A DNA stretch of 64,000 bases, from positions 62,001 to 126,000 of the forward strand of contig NZ_LGED01000013.1 of the NCBI RefSeq assembly GCF_001280085.1, given 5' to 3'. A program made the position numbers and the translations under genes. This stretch comes from Saccharothrix sp. NRRL B-16348. GTDB lineage: Bacteria; Actinomycetota; Actinomycetes; Mycobacteriales; Pseudonocardiaceae. Positions 8,454-17,743 of the stretch are shown here, one piece after another. Position 1 is the stretch's first letter, and each line of letters opens with the position of its first letter. A model generated the notes under the pieces. That model was not told the origin of the DNA and made no database searches. It saw only the letters and a program-made list of their open reading frames with translations.

Positions 8454-11400
8454 TTACCGGAGCTTGTACGCGCGGATCAGGGTGTGCTCGAACGTGTTGC
8501 CCTTGCTGTCCGCGCCCTTCACCCGCAGCGAGGCGTACGCGCCCGCCCCCGCGGCGTTGCGGACCATCGCGGTGCGGCCGATCACGGGAGCCTCGGACCA
8601 CGTGCCGCCGTCGTCGAACGACACCTCCACGCGCACGCGCCGCACCCGCCCGTTGTCGCCGCCGTCCTGCTGGGTGATCACCAGCGGCACGGAGAGGGTC
8701 CGGCCGGCGGCGGCCGCGCCGTTCCCGTCCAGCTTCGGGGTGAAGCGGACGACGGTCAGCGGCACGGCCCGCCGTCCGTCACCGGGCGCGGTGTCGGAGC
8801 GGAACGTCCACGCCGAGCGCACCCCGGTGCTGAACTCGGAGACGTCGCTCGACCGCGTGCTCTCCGTCTCCAGCCGGTAGTCCGCCGGTCCCGGCGCCAC
8901 GGGGAACGCCCCGATGCCGGGCAACGGGGTCTCGCCCACCTTCACGCCGTCGCGGTACAGCGCGGTCCGGGACGTGCCGGTCAGCGAGTCGCCGCGGTTG
9001 CCCGCGCCGTCGCCGAACAGCCACAGGTCGGCCACCACGACGTCGCCCACGCGGAACAGGTAGGGCTCCGCCGAGTGCGGCGGTGTGGGGCCGATGACCG
9101 GGAAGCCGAACGCCTCCGCGTACTTCCGGCCCGACCGGTAGGTGCGGTCGGGGCCGAGCAGCGCCGTCTCCACCGCCTCCGGCGTGCCTTGGAGCAACCG
9201 CCAGCGCCACGTCACGTTCGCGGCCAGGACGTGGTCGATCGCGCCGCCCGACGGCTCCACCGCGTTCGCGCCGCCGACGCCGTAGATGCCGTCGGTGGTC
9301 GCCGCGCTGCCGGAGTGCTCGTTGATCCGACCCGGCCTGCCCGGACCGAACGCGGTGCTGACCTCCGTCAGCTCGTGCTTCCCCGGACTGCGCGCGAAAC
9401 CGGTCGGCGCCTTGCCGCGCTCTTCCCACGCGAGCCGGTAGGACACCGGTTTCCCGCCGACCGGCGCGCCGGCGAACTCCGCGCCGATCAGCACGCCGTA
9501 CTCCGCCGCGGGCAGCGCCGGACCGCTGTTGCCCAGCGCCATGTCCGCGGGGAACCCCTCCGGGTACACGAGGCCCATCACGGACATCACGTCCTCGTGG
9601 CGCCGGCCGAACGCGACGTAGCCGAATCCGGGCGTGGCGGCCCGGTCCGGCGACGTGATCTTCATCGGGGCCGCGACACGCGCGTCGAAGACCACCTCGG
9701 TGTCGGCGGTGACCGTGACGTCCGGCCGGAGCAGCAACGTCATGCCGGGCTCGCCGAAGCGGTGCTCGGACACGGCGGTGTAGACGCCCTTGGGCACGCG
9801 GGTGGTGACGTCGCCGTCCGCGTCGGTGATCATGCTGAACCGGTCGTTGGACACGCCGATGAGCAGGGCGGAGTAGTTGCCCTCCGGCTTGCCGGACCGG
9901 TCGAGCTGGGTGAACCGGACGTCGTAGCTCTCCACCTCGCGGCTGATCGCCACGGGCGTGCGCAGTCGCACGTCCGCGCCGCTCTTGGCGACGACCAGGC
10001 CGGTGTACGCGCCGTCGACCGCGCCGGACTTGCCGTCGCCGGTGACCGTCACCGCCGCCTCGCCGCCCGCCGGGACGGTGACCGTGGCCGGGGTGACGGT
10101 GAACAGCCCGGCCGCGCCGGGTGTGCCGTCCGGGTTGCGTGCCTCGACGCCCAGGTCGAGCGTCACGGGCGCGGTGCCCGCGTTGCGGTAGGTGAGCGCC
10201 TTGCTCAGCGGCACGTCGTCGTCGTGGGGCCACGCCTGCACGCCCAGGCTGACGCTCGTCGGCGACGTGGTGAGCGTCGTGGTCATGGCCTTGGCGGAGT
10301 CGACGCGGCCGGAACCCTGGTCGAACACCGTCAGGTCGGGGTTGTGCTCGGCCGCCGCCGTCAACGCGGCCTTGAGCCGGTCGCCCGACCAGTCGGGGTG
10401 CTGCTGCGCGAGCAGCGCGGCCGCGCCCACGACGTGCGGTGTCGCCATCGACGTGCCGGAGGCGGCCATGTGGTCCGCCGGACCGGCGCCGGGGACGCCG
10501 CGCGACTTGGCGGCCACGATGTCGACGCCCGGCGCGGTGATGTCGGGCTTGACGCCGCCGTCGCCGGTGCGCGGGCCGCGGCTGGAGAAGTCCGCGATGC
10601 TGTCGTCCCGGTCGACCGCGCCGACGGTCAGCGCGGCCTCCGCGCTGCCCGGCGAACCCACGGTCTCGGCGGCCCCGCTGTTGCCCGCCGCGACGACGAA
10701 CAGCGTGCCGTGCGCCGCGGAGAGGGTGTTGACCGCTTCCTCCAGCAGGTCGACCTCCGGCCCGTCGGTGCCGCCCAGGCTGACGTTCACCACGTCCGCG
10801 CCCTGCTCGGCGGTCCAGCGCAGGCCGTCGAGGATCGCGGACTCGGGGCAGCCCGCCTGCCCGCACACCTTCGCGTCGAGCAGTTGCGCGCCGGGCGCGA
10901 CACCGCGGTACTGCGTGCCGTTGCTCGCGATCGTCGACGCGACGTGCGTGCCGTGGCCGATGGTGTCGGTGGCGTCCGGGTCGCTGGTGAAGTTGCGCTC
11001 GGCGATCTCCCGGCCCACCAGGTCGGGGTGCCCGCCGTCGACGCCCGTGTCCACGACGCCGACCTTCACGCCCGCGCCGGTGTACCCGGCGGCCCACGCG
11101 GCGGGCGCGCCGATCTGCGCGACGCTGCGGTCCAGCACGGGCCGGCGCACGCCGTCCAGCCAGACCTTCGCCACGCCGGGAGCGGTCAGCAACGCCTGCC
11201 AGTCGGCCCCGGACGCCTTGGCCGCCGTCGTGGCCACCGCGTGCACGGTCGGCAGCTCCCGCTCGACCCGGAGCGCGTCCAACGTCGCGGCCCGGTCGCC
11301 GGAGCGCTTCACGATCAGCGGCACGCGGTCGCGGCGCGCGTCGTCGTAGCCCGCCTCGACCAGTCCCGTGACGTCGAACAGCCGTGCGTCGAACCTGCCC

Positions 11401-11708
11401 TCGGCGAGCGGGCGTGCCGCGTCGCGCGGGACGACGTGCACGTGGCCCCGGCGTTGGAAGGTCAGGTAGCCGATGCCCTCCCGGCCCGGGCCCGCGGTGA
11501 CGGAGGCGACCCGGTCCCCGTCGAGCACGACCCGGTCCCCGCTGACGAGCGTGACGACCCGCCTCGCGCCGGCCGTCCCGTCTCCCTGCGCGCCGCCGGC
11601 CGGTGCCGCCGCGGCTGACGCCAGGGGCACCGCCATCGCGGCGACGACCCCCATGGTGAGCACCGCGGCCGGCCAGGTCGTGCGCCTTCGTGATCTCGAA
11701 CCCGACAC
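8454..11708 (-). CDS. secreted S8 (subtilisin-like) serine peptidase
   Basis: 1084 residues. An N-terminal Arg-rich stretch and hydrophobic segment ending in ASAAAAPAG form a signal peptide. The catalytic triad is visible: Asp220 (VGVVDTGVDGGHPDL), His252 (GHGTHVAST) and Ser420 (SGTSMATPHVVG), with oxyanion Asn343 in VVAAGNSG. Residues about 35-185 look like an inhibitor_I9-type propeptide; the C-terminal 600 residues are beta-rich extension domains of the type seen in large Streptomyces subtilases. Monocistronic, with a strong hairpin downstream. Likely an extracellular nutrient-gathering or processing protease. Confidence 0.93.
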   Translation of the reverse strand: MSGSRSRRRTTWPAAVLTMGVVAAMAVPLASAAAAPAGGAQGDGTAGARRVVTLVSGDRVVLDGDRVASVTAGPGREGIGYLTFQRRGHVHVVPRDAARPLAEGRFDARLFDVTGLVEAGYDDARRDRVPLIVKRSGDRAATLDALRVERELPTVHAVATTAAKASGADWQALLTAPGVAKVWLDGVRRPVLDRSVAQIGAPAAWAAGYTGAGVKVGVVDTGVDGGHPDLVGREIAERNFTSDPDATDTIGHGTHVASTIASNGTQYRGVAPGAQLLDAKVCGQAGCPESAILDGLRWTAEQGADVVNVSLGGTDGPEVDLLEEAVNTLSAAHGTLFVVAAGNSGAAETVGSPGSAEAALTVGAVDRDDSIADFSSRGPRTGDGGVKPDITAPGVDIVAAKSRGVPGAGPADHMAASGTSMATPHVVGAAALLAQQHPDWSGDRLKAALTAAAEHNPDLTVFDQGSGRVDSAKAMTTTLTTSPTSVSLGVQAWPHDDDVPLSKALTYRNAGTAPVTLDLGVEARNPDGTPGAAGLFTVTPATVTVPAGGEAAVTVTGDGKSGAVDGAYTGLVVAKSGADVRLRTPVAISREVESYDVRFTQLDRSGKPEGNYSALLIGVSNDRFSMITDADGDVTTRVPKGVYTAVSEHRFGEPGMTLLLRPDVTVTADTEVVFDARVAAPMKITSPDRAATPGFGYVAFGRRHEDVMSVMGLVYPEGFPADMALGNSGPALPAAEYGVLIGAEFAGAPVGGKPVSYRLAWEERGKAPTGFARSPGKHELTEVSTAFGPGRPGRINEHSGSAATTDGIYGVGGANAVEPSGGAIDHVLAANVTWRWRLLQGTPEAVETALLGPDRTYRSGRKYAEAFGFPVIGPTPPHSAEPYLFRVGDVVVADLWLFGDGAGNRGDSLTGTSRTALYRDGVKVGETPLPGIGAFPVAPGPADYRLETESTRSSDVSEFSTGVRSAWTFRSDTAPGDGRRAVPLTVVRFTPKLDGNGAAAAGRTLSVPLVITQQDGGDNGRVRRVRVEVSFDDGGTWSEAPVIGRTAMVRNAAGAGAYASLRVKGADSKGNTFEHTLIRAYKLR

Positions 11709-12041
11709 GAGTTCCTCCCCATTCCTCCGGTGGGTGACCGGCGCCGCGGAGCCGTGGGCGGTGCGTCGTGCGCGGAACGTGGAGCACGGGCTCGTCGGCG
11801 CTGACCGGCTCGGACGCTAGGGGCTCCCGGGTTGTTCAGGCTCGTGATCGACGGGCTGAACAACGTTCTCCGAACAACCTTGGGCCGATCGGCGGCATCG
11901 GGGTTCCGACACCGCAACCCCCTTGGTGCGCTTGGGGATCAGGCACGCGCGCACAGGGGCGCCGGATTCGGCTCGTGCCGCGGGGACCCGGCGTGCCAAG
12001 GTGTCGTCGACCGGACCGCGCCGGACGAGGGGTGGAGGCCA
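11709..12041. other. intergenic, divergent promoter region
   Basis: About 330 bases between the divergent subtilase and DUF4291 genes. Reading frame is open from 11832 into the DUF4291 gene, but those residues have no family match. No clear promoter or operator was recognised. Confidence 0.4.
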
Positions 12042-12638
12042 GTGGCGTTGCTGCGCCAGGTTCGCGCCGACTTCGACGGCGACACCATTCGGGTGTACCA
12101 AGCCTATCCGGCCGCGATCGCGGACGCGGCGCTGGCCGCGGGCCGTTTCGTGGCACCGTTCTCGTTCACCCGCATGACGTGGATCAAACCGTCGCTGCGG
12201 TGGCTGGTGCACCGCAGCAACTGGGCCCGCAAGCCGGGGCAGGAACGCGTCCTGGCGGTCCGCGTCACCCGCGCCGGCTGGGAGCAGGCGTTGTCCCGAG
12301 CCGTGCTCACCGCGCCCGAACCGGCCATCCACGGCAGCGCGGCGGCGTGGAGCGCGGTGTTCGAGCAGGCCGACGTCCACGTGCAGTGGGACCCGGAGCG
12401 GACGTTGCGCGGAGCGGCGCTCAACCAGTACAGCATCCAGGTGGGCATCGGCCGCGCGCTGATCCGCACCTACGCCGAGGAGTGGGTCGTCGGCCTGACC
12501 GACCTCACCTCGACCGTGCACCGGATGGCGGCGCTGGTCCGGGCCGGCCGGCACGCCGACGCGCAGCGGCTGCTGCCACCGGAACGCCCCTACCCGCTAC
12601 CCTCCCCCATCGCCCGGCGGATCCAAGCCGACACCTGA
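12042..12638 (+). CDS. DUF4291 family protein
   Basis: 198 residues from GTG 12042, placed five bases after a GGAGG ribosome site; the open frame extends further upstream but without homology. Family-typical blocks are DTIRVYQAYPAAIADAAL, FTRMTWIKPSLRWLVHRS, WARKPGQERVLAV and VQWDPERTL. The fold and reaction of DUF4291 are, to my knowledge, not established; conserved Trp, Arg and Asp residues suggest an enzyme. Stands alone, transcribed away from the subtilase gene. Start at 11832 would add 70 residues and is judged less likely. Confidence 0.85.
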   Translation: MALLRQVRADFDGDTIRVYQAYPAAIADAALAAGRFVAPFSFTRMTWIKPSLRWLVHRSNWARKPGQERVLAVRVTRAGWEQALSRAVLTAPEPAIHGSAAAWSAVFEQADVHVQWDPERTLRGAALNQYSIQVGIGRALIRTYAEEWVVGLTDLTSTVHRMAALVRAGRHADAQRLLPPERPYPLPSPIARRIQADT

Positions 12639-12729
12639 CGCGGCCCGCTACACGGGTTGACCTGGAGCGCGCTCCAGCCGCTAGCGTCGCCGCCGTCGAT
12701 GGCGGAGCAGGTGGAGAACGGAGCACGAC

Positions 12730-13599
12730 GTGCGACTGGGTGTGCACATCAACCGGTTCAACCAGGGTGCGGCGCGGCTCGGCCCCGAGTTGGCCGCCGC
12801 CGGCGCGGCGGCCGAGGCGGCCGGGGTCGCGTGGCTGTCGGTCATGGACCACTTCTTCCAGATGGAGCACAACGGCGGCGCCGAGGACCCGATGCTGGAG
12901 AGCTACACCACGCTCGGGTTCCTCGCCGCGCACACCTCCACCATCCGGCTCGGCGCGCTCGTCACCGGCGTCACCTACCGCCACCCCGGCCTGCTGGCGA
13001 AGAACGTCACCACGCTGGACGTGCTGTCGGGCGGTCGCGCGACCCTCGGCATCGGCGCCGCCTGGTACGAGCGCGAGCACCGGGGGCTGGGCGTGCCGTT
13101 CCCGCCGTTGGGCGAGCGCTTCGAACGGCTGGAGGAAGCGCTGCGGGTCTGCCTGCAAATGTGGGACCCGGCGGACAACGGCCCGTTCGAGGGCGAGCAC
13201 TACCGGCTGGCCGAGACCCTGTGCGTGCCCGCGCCGGTGAGCGCGCCGCACCCCGAGATCATGATCGGCGGCAACGGCGAGCGGAAGACCCTGCGGCTGG
13301 TCGCCCGCTACGCCGACGCCTGCAACCTCCTGCTCGCGTCACCCGCCGAGGCGCCGCACAAGCTCGACGTGCTGCGCCGGCACTGCGACGACCTGGGCCG
13401 TGACCACGACACGATCCGCAAGACCGTGGTGCACCTCGGGGACATGCCCGAAGACGCCGACGAGTGCGTCGAGGCCGTGGCGGGCTACGCGGGCCTGGGC
13501 ATCGACACCGTCATCCTGCGATCGCCGGACGGCGACCAGGCCGCGTGGATCGAGCGGGTGCTCGCCCCGGCCACGGGCCGCCTGGCCGAACTCTCCTGA
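12730..13599 (+). CDS. LLM-class F420-dependent oxidoreductase
   Basis: 289 residues with the bacterial luciferase-like TIM-barrel pattern: MRLGVHINRFNQG start, WLSVMDHFFQ (cofactor-contact strand), STIRLGALVTGVTYRHP, TLDVLSGGRATLGIGAAWYE and PEIMIGGNGERKTLRLVA. The GxGAAWYE/EH motif is typical of F420-dependent members. GTG at 12730 follows a GGAG-rich leader. Role is likely hydride transfer from F420H2 to an unknown substrate. A short gap follows before the convergent aldo/keto reductase. Confidence 0.88.
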   Translation: MRLGVHINRFNQGAARLGPELAAAGAAAEAAGVAWLSVMDHFFQMEHNGGAEDPMLESYTTLGFLAAHTSTIRLGALVTGVTYRHPGLLAKNVTTLDVLSGGRATLGIGAAWYEREHRGLGVPFPPLGERFERLEEALRVCLQMWDPADNGPFEGEHYRLAETLCVPAPVSAPHPEIMIGGNGERKTLRLVARYADACNLLLASPAEAPHKLDVLRRHCDDLGRDHDTIRKTVVHLGDMPEDADECVEAVAGYAGLGIDTVILRSPDGDQAAWIERVLAPATGRLAELS

Positions 13600-13651
13600 C
13601 GGTCACGACCGGCGCGGCGCGTCGAGGGCGGCTGGTGCTTCCCCCGGCGCG

Positions 13652-14716
13652 TCAGCGGCGGGCTTCGATCTTCAGGTCGCCCGCGGTCACCGCGCGGACG
13701 TGGTCGCCGGCGAGCAGGTCGTGCGGGTAGCCGAGGACGATCGCGCTGGCCTGGTCGAGGCGGGCGAGCTGGTCGGCGGTGAGGTCGACCTCCAGGGCGC
13801 CCAGGTTCCCCACCAGCTGCTCGGGGGTGCGGGCGCCGAGGACGGGCGCCGTCACGGCCGGGTTCCGCAGGGTCCACGCCAGGGCGACCTGGGCGGGGGT
13901 GCGGCCCTGCTCCGCCGCGACCTCCCGCACGACGTCGGCGATGGCGAGGGTGCGTTCGGTGACCATGCCCAGGCCCGCGTTGAAGCTCTTGCGGTTGCTC
14001 TCGCCGGAGTCGGCGCCCGGCGCGGTCAGGTCGGCGCGGCGGTACTTGCCGGAGAGCACGCCGCCACCCAGCGGCGAGTACGGGGTCACCCCCAACCCCA
14101 TCGCCCGTGCCATCGGGATCAGGTCACGCTCACCGTCCCGGTTGACGAGGCTGTACTCGATCTGCAGCGCGACGAGCGGCGACCAGCCGCGCAGGTCGGC
14201 GATCGCCTGCATCCGCGAGACCTCCCACGCCGGCGCGTTGGACATCGCCACGTACAGGACCTTGCCCTGCCGGACCAGGTCGTCCAGGCCGCGCAGGACT
14301 TCGTCGACCGGTGTCGTGACGTCCCACACGTGCACGAAGAGCAGGTCGACGTAGTCCGTGCCCAGCCGCCGCAGGCTCGTCTCCACCGACGCGAACAGGC
14401 TCTTGCGGTGAGCGCCGCCGGAGTTCGGGTCGCCGGGCCGGCGCAACGTCGTGTACTTCGTCGCCAGCACCAGGCCCTCGCGGCGGTCGCGGGCGAACTC
14501 GCCCAGCATCCGCTCGGAGCTGCCGTCGGTGTAGGTGTTGGCGGTGTCGATGAAGTTGCCCCCGCGCTCGACGTAGGTGTCGAACAGCTCGCGCGCGTCG
14601 TCCCGCCCGGCGCCCCAGCCCCACTCGGTGCCGAACGTCGCCGTGCCCAGGGCCAGCGGTGAGACCCGCAACCCGGAGCGGCCCAGCAGCCGGTAGCTGT
14701 CGAGGGTGAGCGGCAT
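13652..14716 (-). CDS. aldo/keto reductase
   Basis: 354 residues of NADP-dependent aldo/keto reductase, of the YajO/Tas-like bacterial group. Tetrad residues are visible in GNFIDTANTYTDGSSE (Asp, Tyr), LATKYTT (Lys) and LLFVHVWD (His). NADP-binding residues fall in VLGARTPEQLVGNLGA. It is divergent from an MmyB-type regulator gene 116 bases away, which probably controls it. Substrate unknown. Confidence 0.92.
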   Translation of the reverse strand: MPLTLDSYRLLGRSGLRVSPLALGTATFGTEWGWGAGRDDARELFDTYVERGGNFIDTANTYTDGSSERMLGEFARDRREGLVLATKYTTLRRPGDPNSGGAHRKSLFASVETSLRRLGTDYVDLLFVHVWDVTTPVDEVLRGLDDLVRQGKVLYVAMSNAPAWEVSRMQAIADLRGWSPLVALQIEYSLVNRDGERDLIPMARAMGLGVTPYSPLGGGVLSGKYRRADLTAPGADSGESNRKSFNAGLGMVTERTLAIADVVREVAAEQGRTPAQVALAWTLRNPAVTAPVLGARTPEQLVGNLGALEVDLTADQLARLDQASAIVLGYPHDLLAGDHVRAVTAGDLKIEARR

Positions 14717-14832
14717 CAGGTCCTCCTGTGCTCGTGATCGTCGTCGAGCACCAGCCTGTGACCGCCGTGCGCCGGGGGTAAGGGACGGGAGTTCCTGGGA
14801 ACAGCAGTCCTACCCGGGCGGTTGGACCAGCC

Positions 14833-15666
14833 GTGAGCACCGACACCGTGGACGTGACGCGGGAGCTGGCCGCGTTCCTGCGGACCCGCCGCGAACGCCT
14901 GGATCCGCGGGACTTCGACCTGCCGTCACGTCGGCAGTACCGGCGGACCCCGGGCTTGCGCCGCGAAGAGGTCGCCGAACTGGCCGGGATCAGCGTCGAC
15001 TACCTCGTGCGGCTGGAACAGGCCCGCGGGCCGCGGCCCTCGGCGGAGGTGGTGGAGTCGCTGGCCCGGGCGCTGCGCCTGGCCCCCGACGAACGCGCCT
15101 ACCTCTTCGGCCTGGCCCAGCAGCGACCGCGCCGGGCCGACGAGCTCGCCACCACCGCGGCGCCGTCACTGGCCGGGCTGGTCGCCGACCTGTCGCCGCT
15201 CCCGGCCCTGCTGATGAACCACCGCTACGACGTCCTGGCCTGGAACCGCGAGATGGCGCGGCTGCTCGTGGACTTCGACACCCTGCCGCCGGCACAGCGC
15301 AACGTGATGTGGTTGTGCCTGCTGCACCCCAAGATGCGCGAGCTGTACGTCGACCGCGAGCACGTCGTGCGGGAGGGGGTCGCCCACCTGCGCACCGCGT
15401 GGGCCGCGCACCCGGAGGACCGGGCGTTGACCGACCTGATCGCCGAGTTCATCACCCGTGACGAGGAGTTCGCGCGGTTATGGGGCGAACGGGCCGTCAA
15501 GGCGAACGGCCGCGGGCGCAAGGTGGTGCGACACCCCGACGTCGGCGTGATCGAGGTGCACTTCGAAACGCTCACGCCACTGCAGGACCCGGACCAACTG
15601 CTGGTGATCTACCGCGCCGCGGACGACGAGAGCCGGTCGGCGTTGGACGAGCTGTTCGCCCGGTGA
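14833..15666 (+). CDS. helix-turn-helix regulator with MmyB-like ligand-binding domain
   Basis: 277 residues. N-terminal XRE-type HTH: RRTPGLRREEVAELAGISVD then YLVRLEQARGPRPSAEVV. The C-terminal part (about residues 105-270) matches the MmyB-like domain, with MNHRYDVLAWNREMARLL and later WGERAVKANGRG. GTG start at 14833. Proteins of this type bind small ligands (fatty acid-like in known cases) and control an adjacent oxidoreductase, here the divergent aldo/keto reductase. A second pair with the same layout is at 22435-24128. Confidence 0.92.
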   Translation: MSTDTVDVTRELAAFLRTRRERLDPRDFDLPSRRQYRRTPGLRREEVAELAGISVDYLVRLEQARGPRPSAEVVESLARALRLAPDERAYLFGLAQQRPRRADELATTAAPSLAGLVADLSPLPALLMNHRYDVLAWNREMARLLVDFDTLPPAQRNVMWLCLLHPKMRELYVDREHVVREGVAHLRTAWAAHPEDRALTDLIAEFITRDEEFARLWGERAVKANGRGRKVVRHPDVGVIEVHFETLTPLQDPDQLLVIYRAADDESRSALDELFAR

Positions 15667-15682
15667 CAGCGAATCAGGCGGC

Positions 15683-16456
15683 TCACTGGCGGACGAGGAT
15701 CTCCGTGAGCCGTTCCGGCGTGCGCAGCGGCAGGTAGTGGTCGGCCCCGGCCACGACCTCCAGGCGCGCGCCCGGGATGCCCTCGGCGAGCCGGCGGGCG
15801 ATCACACCGATCTCCGGGTGGTCGTGGTCGCCGACGACGACGGTGGTCGGCACGTTCACCCGGTCGAGGTGCTCGACGGCGCCCTCCGCCGTGAAGCGGA
15901 CGTGCCCCTTCTCCGCGGCGGCACGCACCTCGGCGTTCTCGGTGACCATGGTCACGATCGCCGGGTAGCCCGGCGCCCGGTCGCCCAGCGAGGCCCACAC
16001 CGCCAGCTCCGCCCCGGCCAGGCGCTCGGCGTCGTTGCCCCGGTGCGCCGCGTCGTAGGCGTCCAGCTCGGGGAACGAAGGCCAGTCGTGGCCGCCCGCC
16101 GACGCCGCAACGAGCGTCAGCGAGGACACCCGTTCGGGGTGCTCCAACGTGAAGTCGAGCGCGACCTCGCCGCCCATGCTCAGCCCGACCAGCGCGGCGC
16201 GTTCGACGCCGAAGTGGTCGAGCACCGCGAGGAGGTCGTCCTCGTAGCCGAACGGCGCGGTCGGCGGCGTCGATCGCCCCAGACCCCGCGCGTCGTACCG
16301 GATCGCGGTGCGGCACGACGCGAGTCCGGGGAACACACCGTCCCAGAGGCGACTGTCCTGGACGGACCCGTGGAGCAGGACCACGGGCGCGCCATCACCG
16401 GACTTCTCCGTCCACAGGCGTCCCCCATCCGAGACGGGGACGTGCTCGATCGTCAT
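15683..16456 (-). CDS. alpha/beta-fold hydrolase
   Basis: 257 residues. Oxyanion region VVLLHGSVQDSRLW, nucleophile elbow GLSMGGEVAL (Ser about residue 95), acid VVVGDHDHPEIG and catalytic His in VVAGADHYLPLRTPE near the C-terminus. ATG at 16456 chosen because homology begins there; upstream in-frame codons continue without support. Ends 16 bases from the convergent MmyB-type regulator. Likely an esterase, lactonase or haloperoxidase-type enzyme; substrate unknown. Confidence 0.88.
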   Translation of the reverse strand: MTIEHVPVSDGGRLWTEKSGDGAPVVLLHGSVQDSRLWDGVFPGLASCRTAIRYDARGLGRSTPPTAPFGYEDDLLAVLDHFGVERAALVGLSMGGEVALDFTLEHPERVSSLTLVAASAGGHDWPSFPELDAYDAAHRGNDAERLAGAELAVWASLGDRAPGYPAIVTMVTENAEVRAAAEKGHVRFTAEGAVEHLDRVNVPTTVVVGDHDHPEIGVIARRLAEGIPGARLEVVAGADHYLPLRTPERLTEILVRQ

Positions 16457-16512
16457 GCGGCCGATTCGACCACACTCCGGCTCCGCCCCGAACACGGCGG
16501 GCCACGTGCTCG

Positions 16513-16539
16513 TGTCACAACTCGCGAGGGTGTCCGGTC
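16513..16539 (+). promoter_or_regulatory. ECF41-type promoter upstream of cupin gene (predicted)
   Basis: TGTCACA at 16513-16519 equals the -35 motif described for ECF41 sigma factors. Sixteen bases later is GGTC (16536-16539), one mismatch from the CGTC -10 motif. The spacing leaves a short leader with a GAGGAGG ribosome site before the cupin ATG at 16575. An ECF41-type sigma gene is encoded 1.5 kb away. Confidence 0.6.
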
Positions 16540-16574
16540 TTAGCCGGCGGAGCCGTTCCCGAGGAGGTCTTGTC

Positions 16575-16955
16575 ATGTCGTTCACCGTGGTACAGGAGGC
16601 GACACCGCCGTTCATCCCGGCGGGTGCCCACGCGATGACCGTCGTCATCGAGTACCCGCCGGGTGACCCCGGCACCCCGCCGCACCGGCACCCCGGACCG
16701 GCCTTCGGCTACGTGCTGGAGGGCGAGATGGTGTTCGAGCTCGAAGGCGAGCCGGCGCGTGTCGTGCGGGCAGGCGAGGCGTTCTGGGAGCCGGGTGGCG
16801 ATGTCATCCACTACCAGGACGGCAACAACCGCGACGACGTCCCGGTGCGCTTCGCCGTCACCATGCTCTGCGAACCCGGCAAGCCCATGATCGACCTCGT
16901 GGACGCCGAAGAACTCGCCCGGCGCGCGGACCGCCGGGCCCCGCGCGCGAACTGA
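16575..16955 (+). CDS. cupin-domain protein
   Basis: 126 residues of a single conserved beta-barrel. Metal-ligand blocks are PPHRHPGPAFGYVLEGE (two His, Glu) and EPGGDVIHYQDGNN (His). ATG 16575 lies after GAGGAGGTCTTGTC, a strong ribosome site. Seventeen bases separate it from the downstream NAD(P)H-binding gene, so the two form an operon, probably under the ECF41-type promoter. Small cupins of this kind are often redox or quinone-related enzymes; function unknown. Confidence 0.88.
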   Translation: MSFTVVQEATPPFIPAGAHAMTVVIEYPPGDPGTPPHRHPGPAFGYVLEGEMVFELEGEPARVVRAGEAFWEPGGDVIHYQDGNNRDDVPVRFAVTMLCEPGKPMIDLVDAEELARRADRRAPRAN

Positions 16956-16972
16956 CCAGAAAGGTCGGAGAA

Positions 16973-17707
16973 ATGAAGATCGCAGTCATCGGCGGGACCG
17001 GGCTCATCGGCTCGCAGGTCGTCAAGATCCTGAACGCGAGCGGGCACGAGGCGGTGCCGCACTCGACGTCCACCGGGCTGGACCTGCTCAACGGGCAGGG
17101 CCTGCCCGAGGCGCTGGCCGGTGCCGACGTCGCCGTCAACCTCACGAACTCGCCGACGTTCGACGACGCCTCGCCCGCGTTCTTCGAGAAGACCATGGAC
17201 AACCTGCTGACGGCCGCCGAGGCCGCCGGCGTCGGCCACGTGGTCATCCTCTCGATCGTGGGCGTCGACCAGGTGCCCGACCTGGCCTACTACCGCGCCA
17301 AGGTGGCGCAGGAGGACATCCTCAAGGCCGGCCCGGCGCCGTACTCGATCGTCCGCGCCACGCAGTTCTTCGAGTTCGTCGACGCGGTGCTGAGCTGGAC
17401 CTCCGACGAGGACACCGTCCACCTGCCCGCCACGCCCGTCCAACCCATCGCCGCGGCCGACGTCGCCCGGGCGGTGGCCGACGTGAGCGTGGGAGCCCCG
17501 CTGCGGGGCGTCCGCGAGGTCGCCGGCCCCGAGGTGTTCGCGCTCGACGAGTTGGGCAGGATCACCCTCGCCGCCCGCGGTGACCAGCGCACCGTCGTCA
17601 CCGACGACAGCGCCGGCATGTTCGCCGCCGTCCCGGGGTCCGTGCTCGTCCCGGGGGACGGCGCCGTCATCGCCGGCACCGCCTACCGCGACTGGCTCGC
17701 GCGCTGA
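16973..17707 (+). CDS. NAD(P)H-binding atypical SDR (NmrA-like) protein
   Basis: 244 residues beginning with the Rossmann motif MKIAVIGGTGLIGSQVV. Later blocks are AVNLTNSPTFDD, HVVILSIVGVDQ, YYRAKVAQEDIL (the YxxxK pair) and YSIVRATQFFEFV. This is the NmrA/atypical SDR pattern of NAD(P)-dependent 'epimerase' proteins. ECF41 sigma genes are typically next to carboxymuconolactone decarboxylase, oxidoreductase or epimerase genes; this convergent gene fits the epimerase/oxidoreductase role. Ends at a bidirectional hairpin. Confidence 0.9.
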   Translation: MKIAVIGGTGLIGSQVVKILNASGHEAVPHSTSTGLDLLNGQGLPEALAGADVAVNLTNSPTFDDASPAFFEKTMDNLLTAAEAAGVGHVVILSIVGVDQVPDLAYYRAKVAQEDILKAGPAPYSIVRATQFFEFVDAVLSWTSDEDTVHLPATPVQPIAAADVARAVADVSVGAPLRGVREVAGPEVFALDELGRITLAARGDQRTVVTDDSAGMFAAVPGSVLVPGDGAVIAGTAYRDWLAR

Positions 17708-17712
17708 CCCGG

Positions 17713-17743
17713 CGGGGCCCGCACGGACGTGGTGCGGGCCCCG
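17713..17743. terminator. bidirectional hairpin terminator
   Basis: Perfect 12-base arms 17713-17724 (CGGGGCCCGCAC) and 17732-17743 around a 7-base loop, exactly between the convergent NmrA-like and SnoaL-like genes. Confidence 0.85.

Noticed and set aside
8415..11618. Long plus-strand frame opposite the subtilase
   Set aside because: Shadow of the S8 peptidase gene, which has signal peptide and triad.
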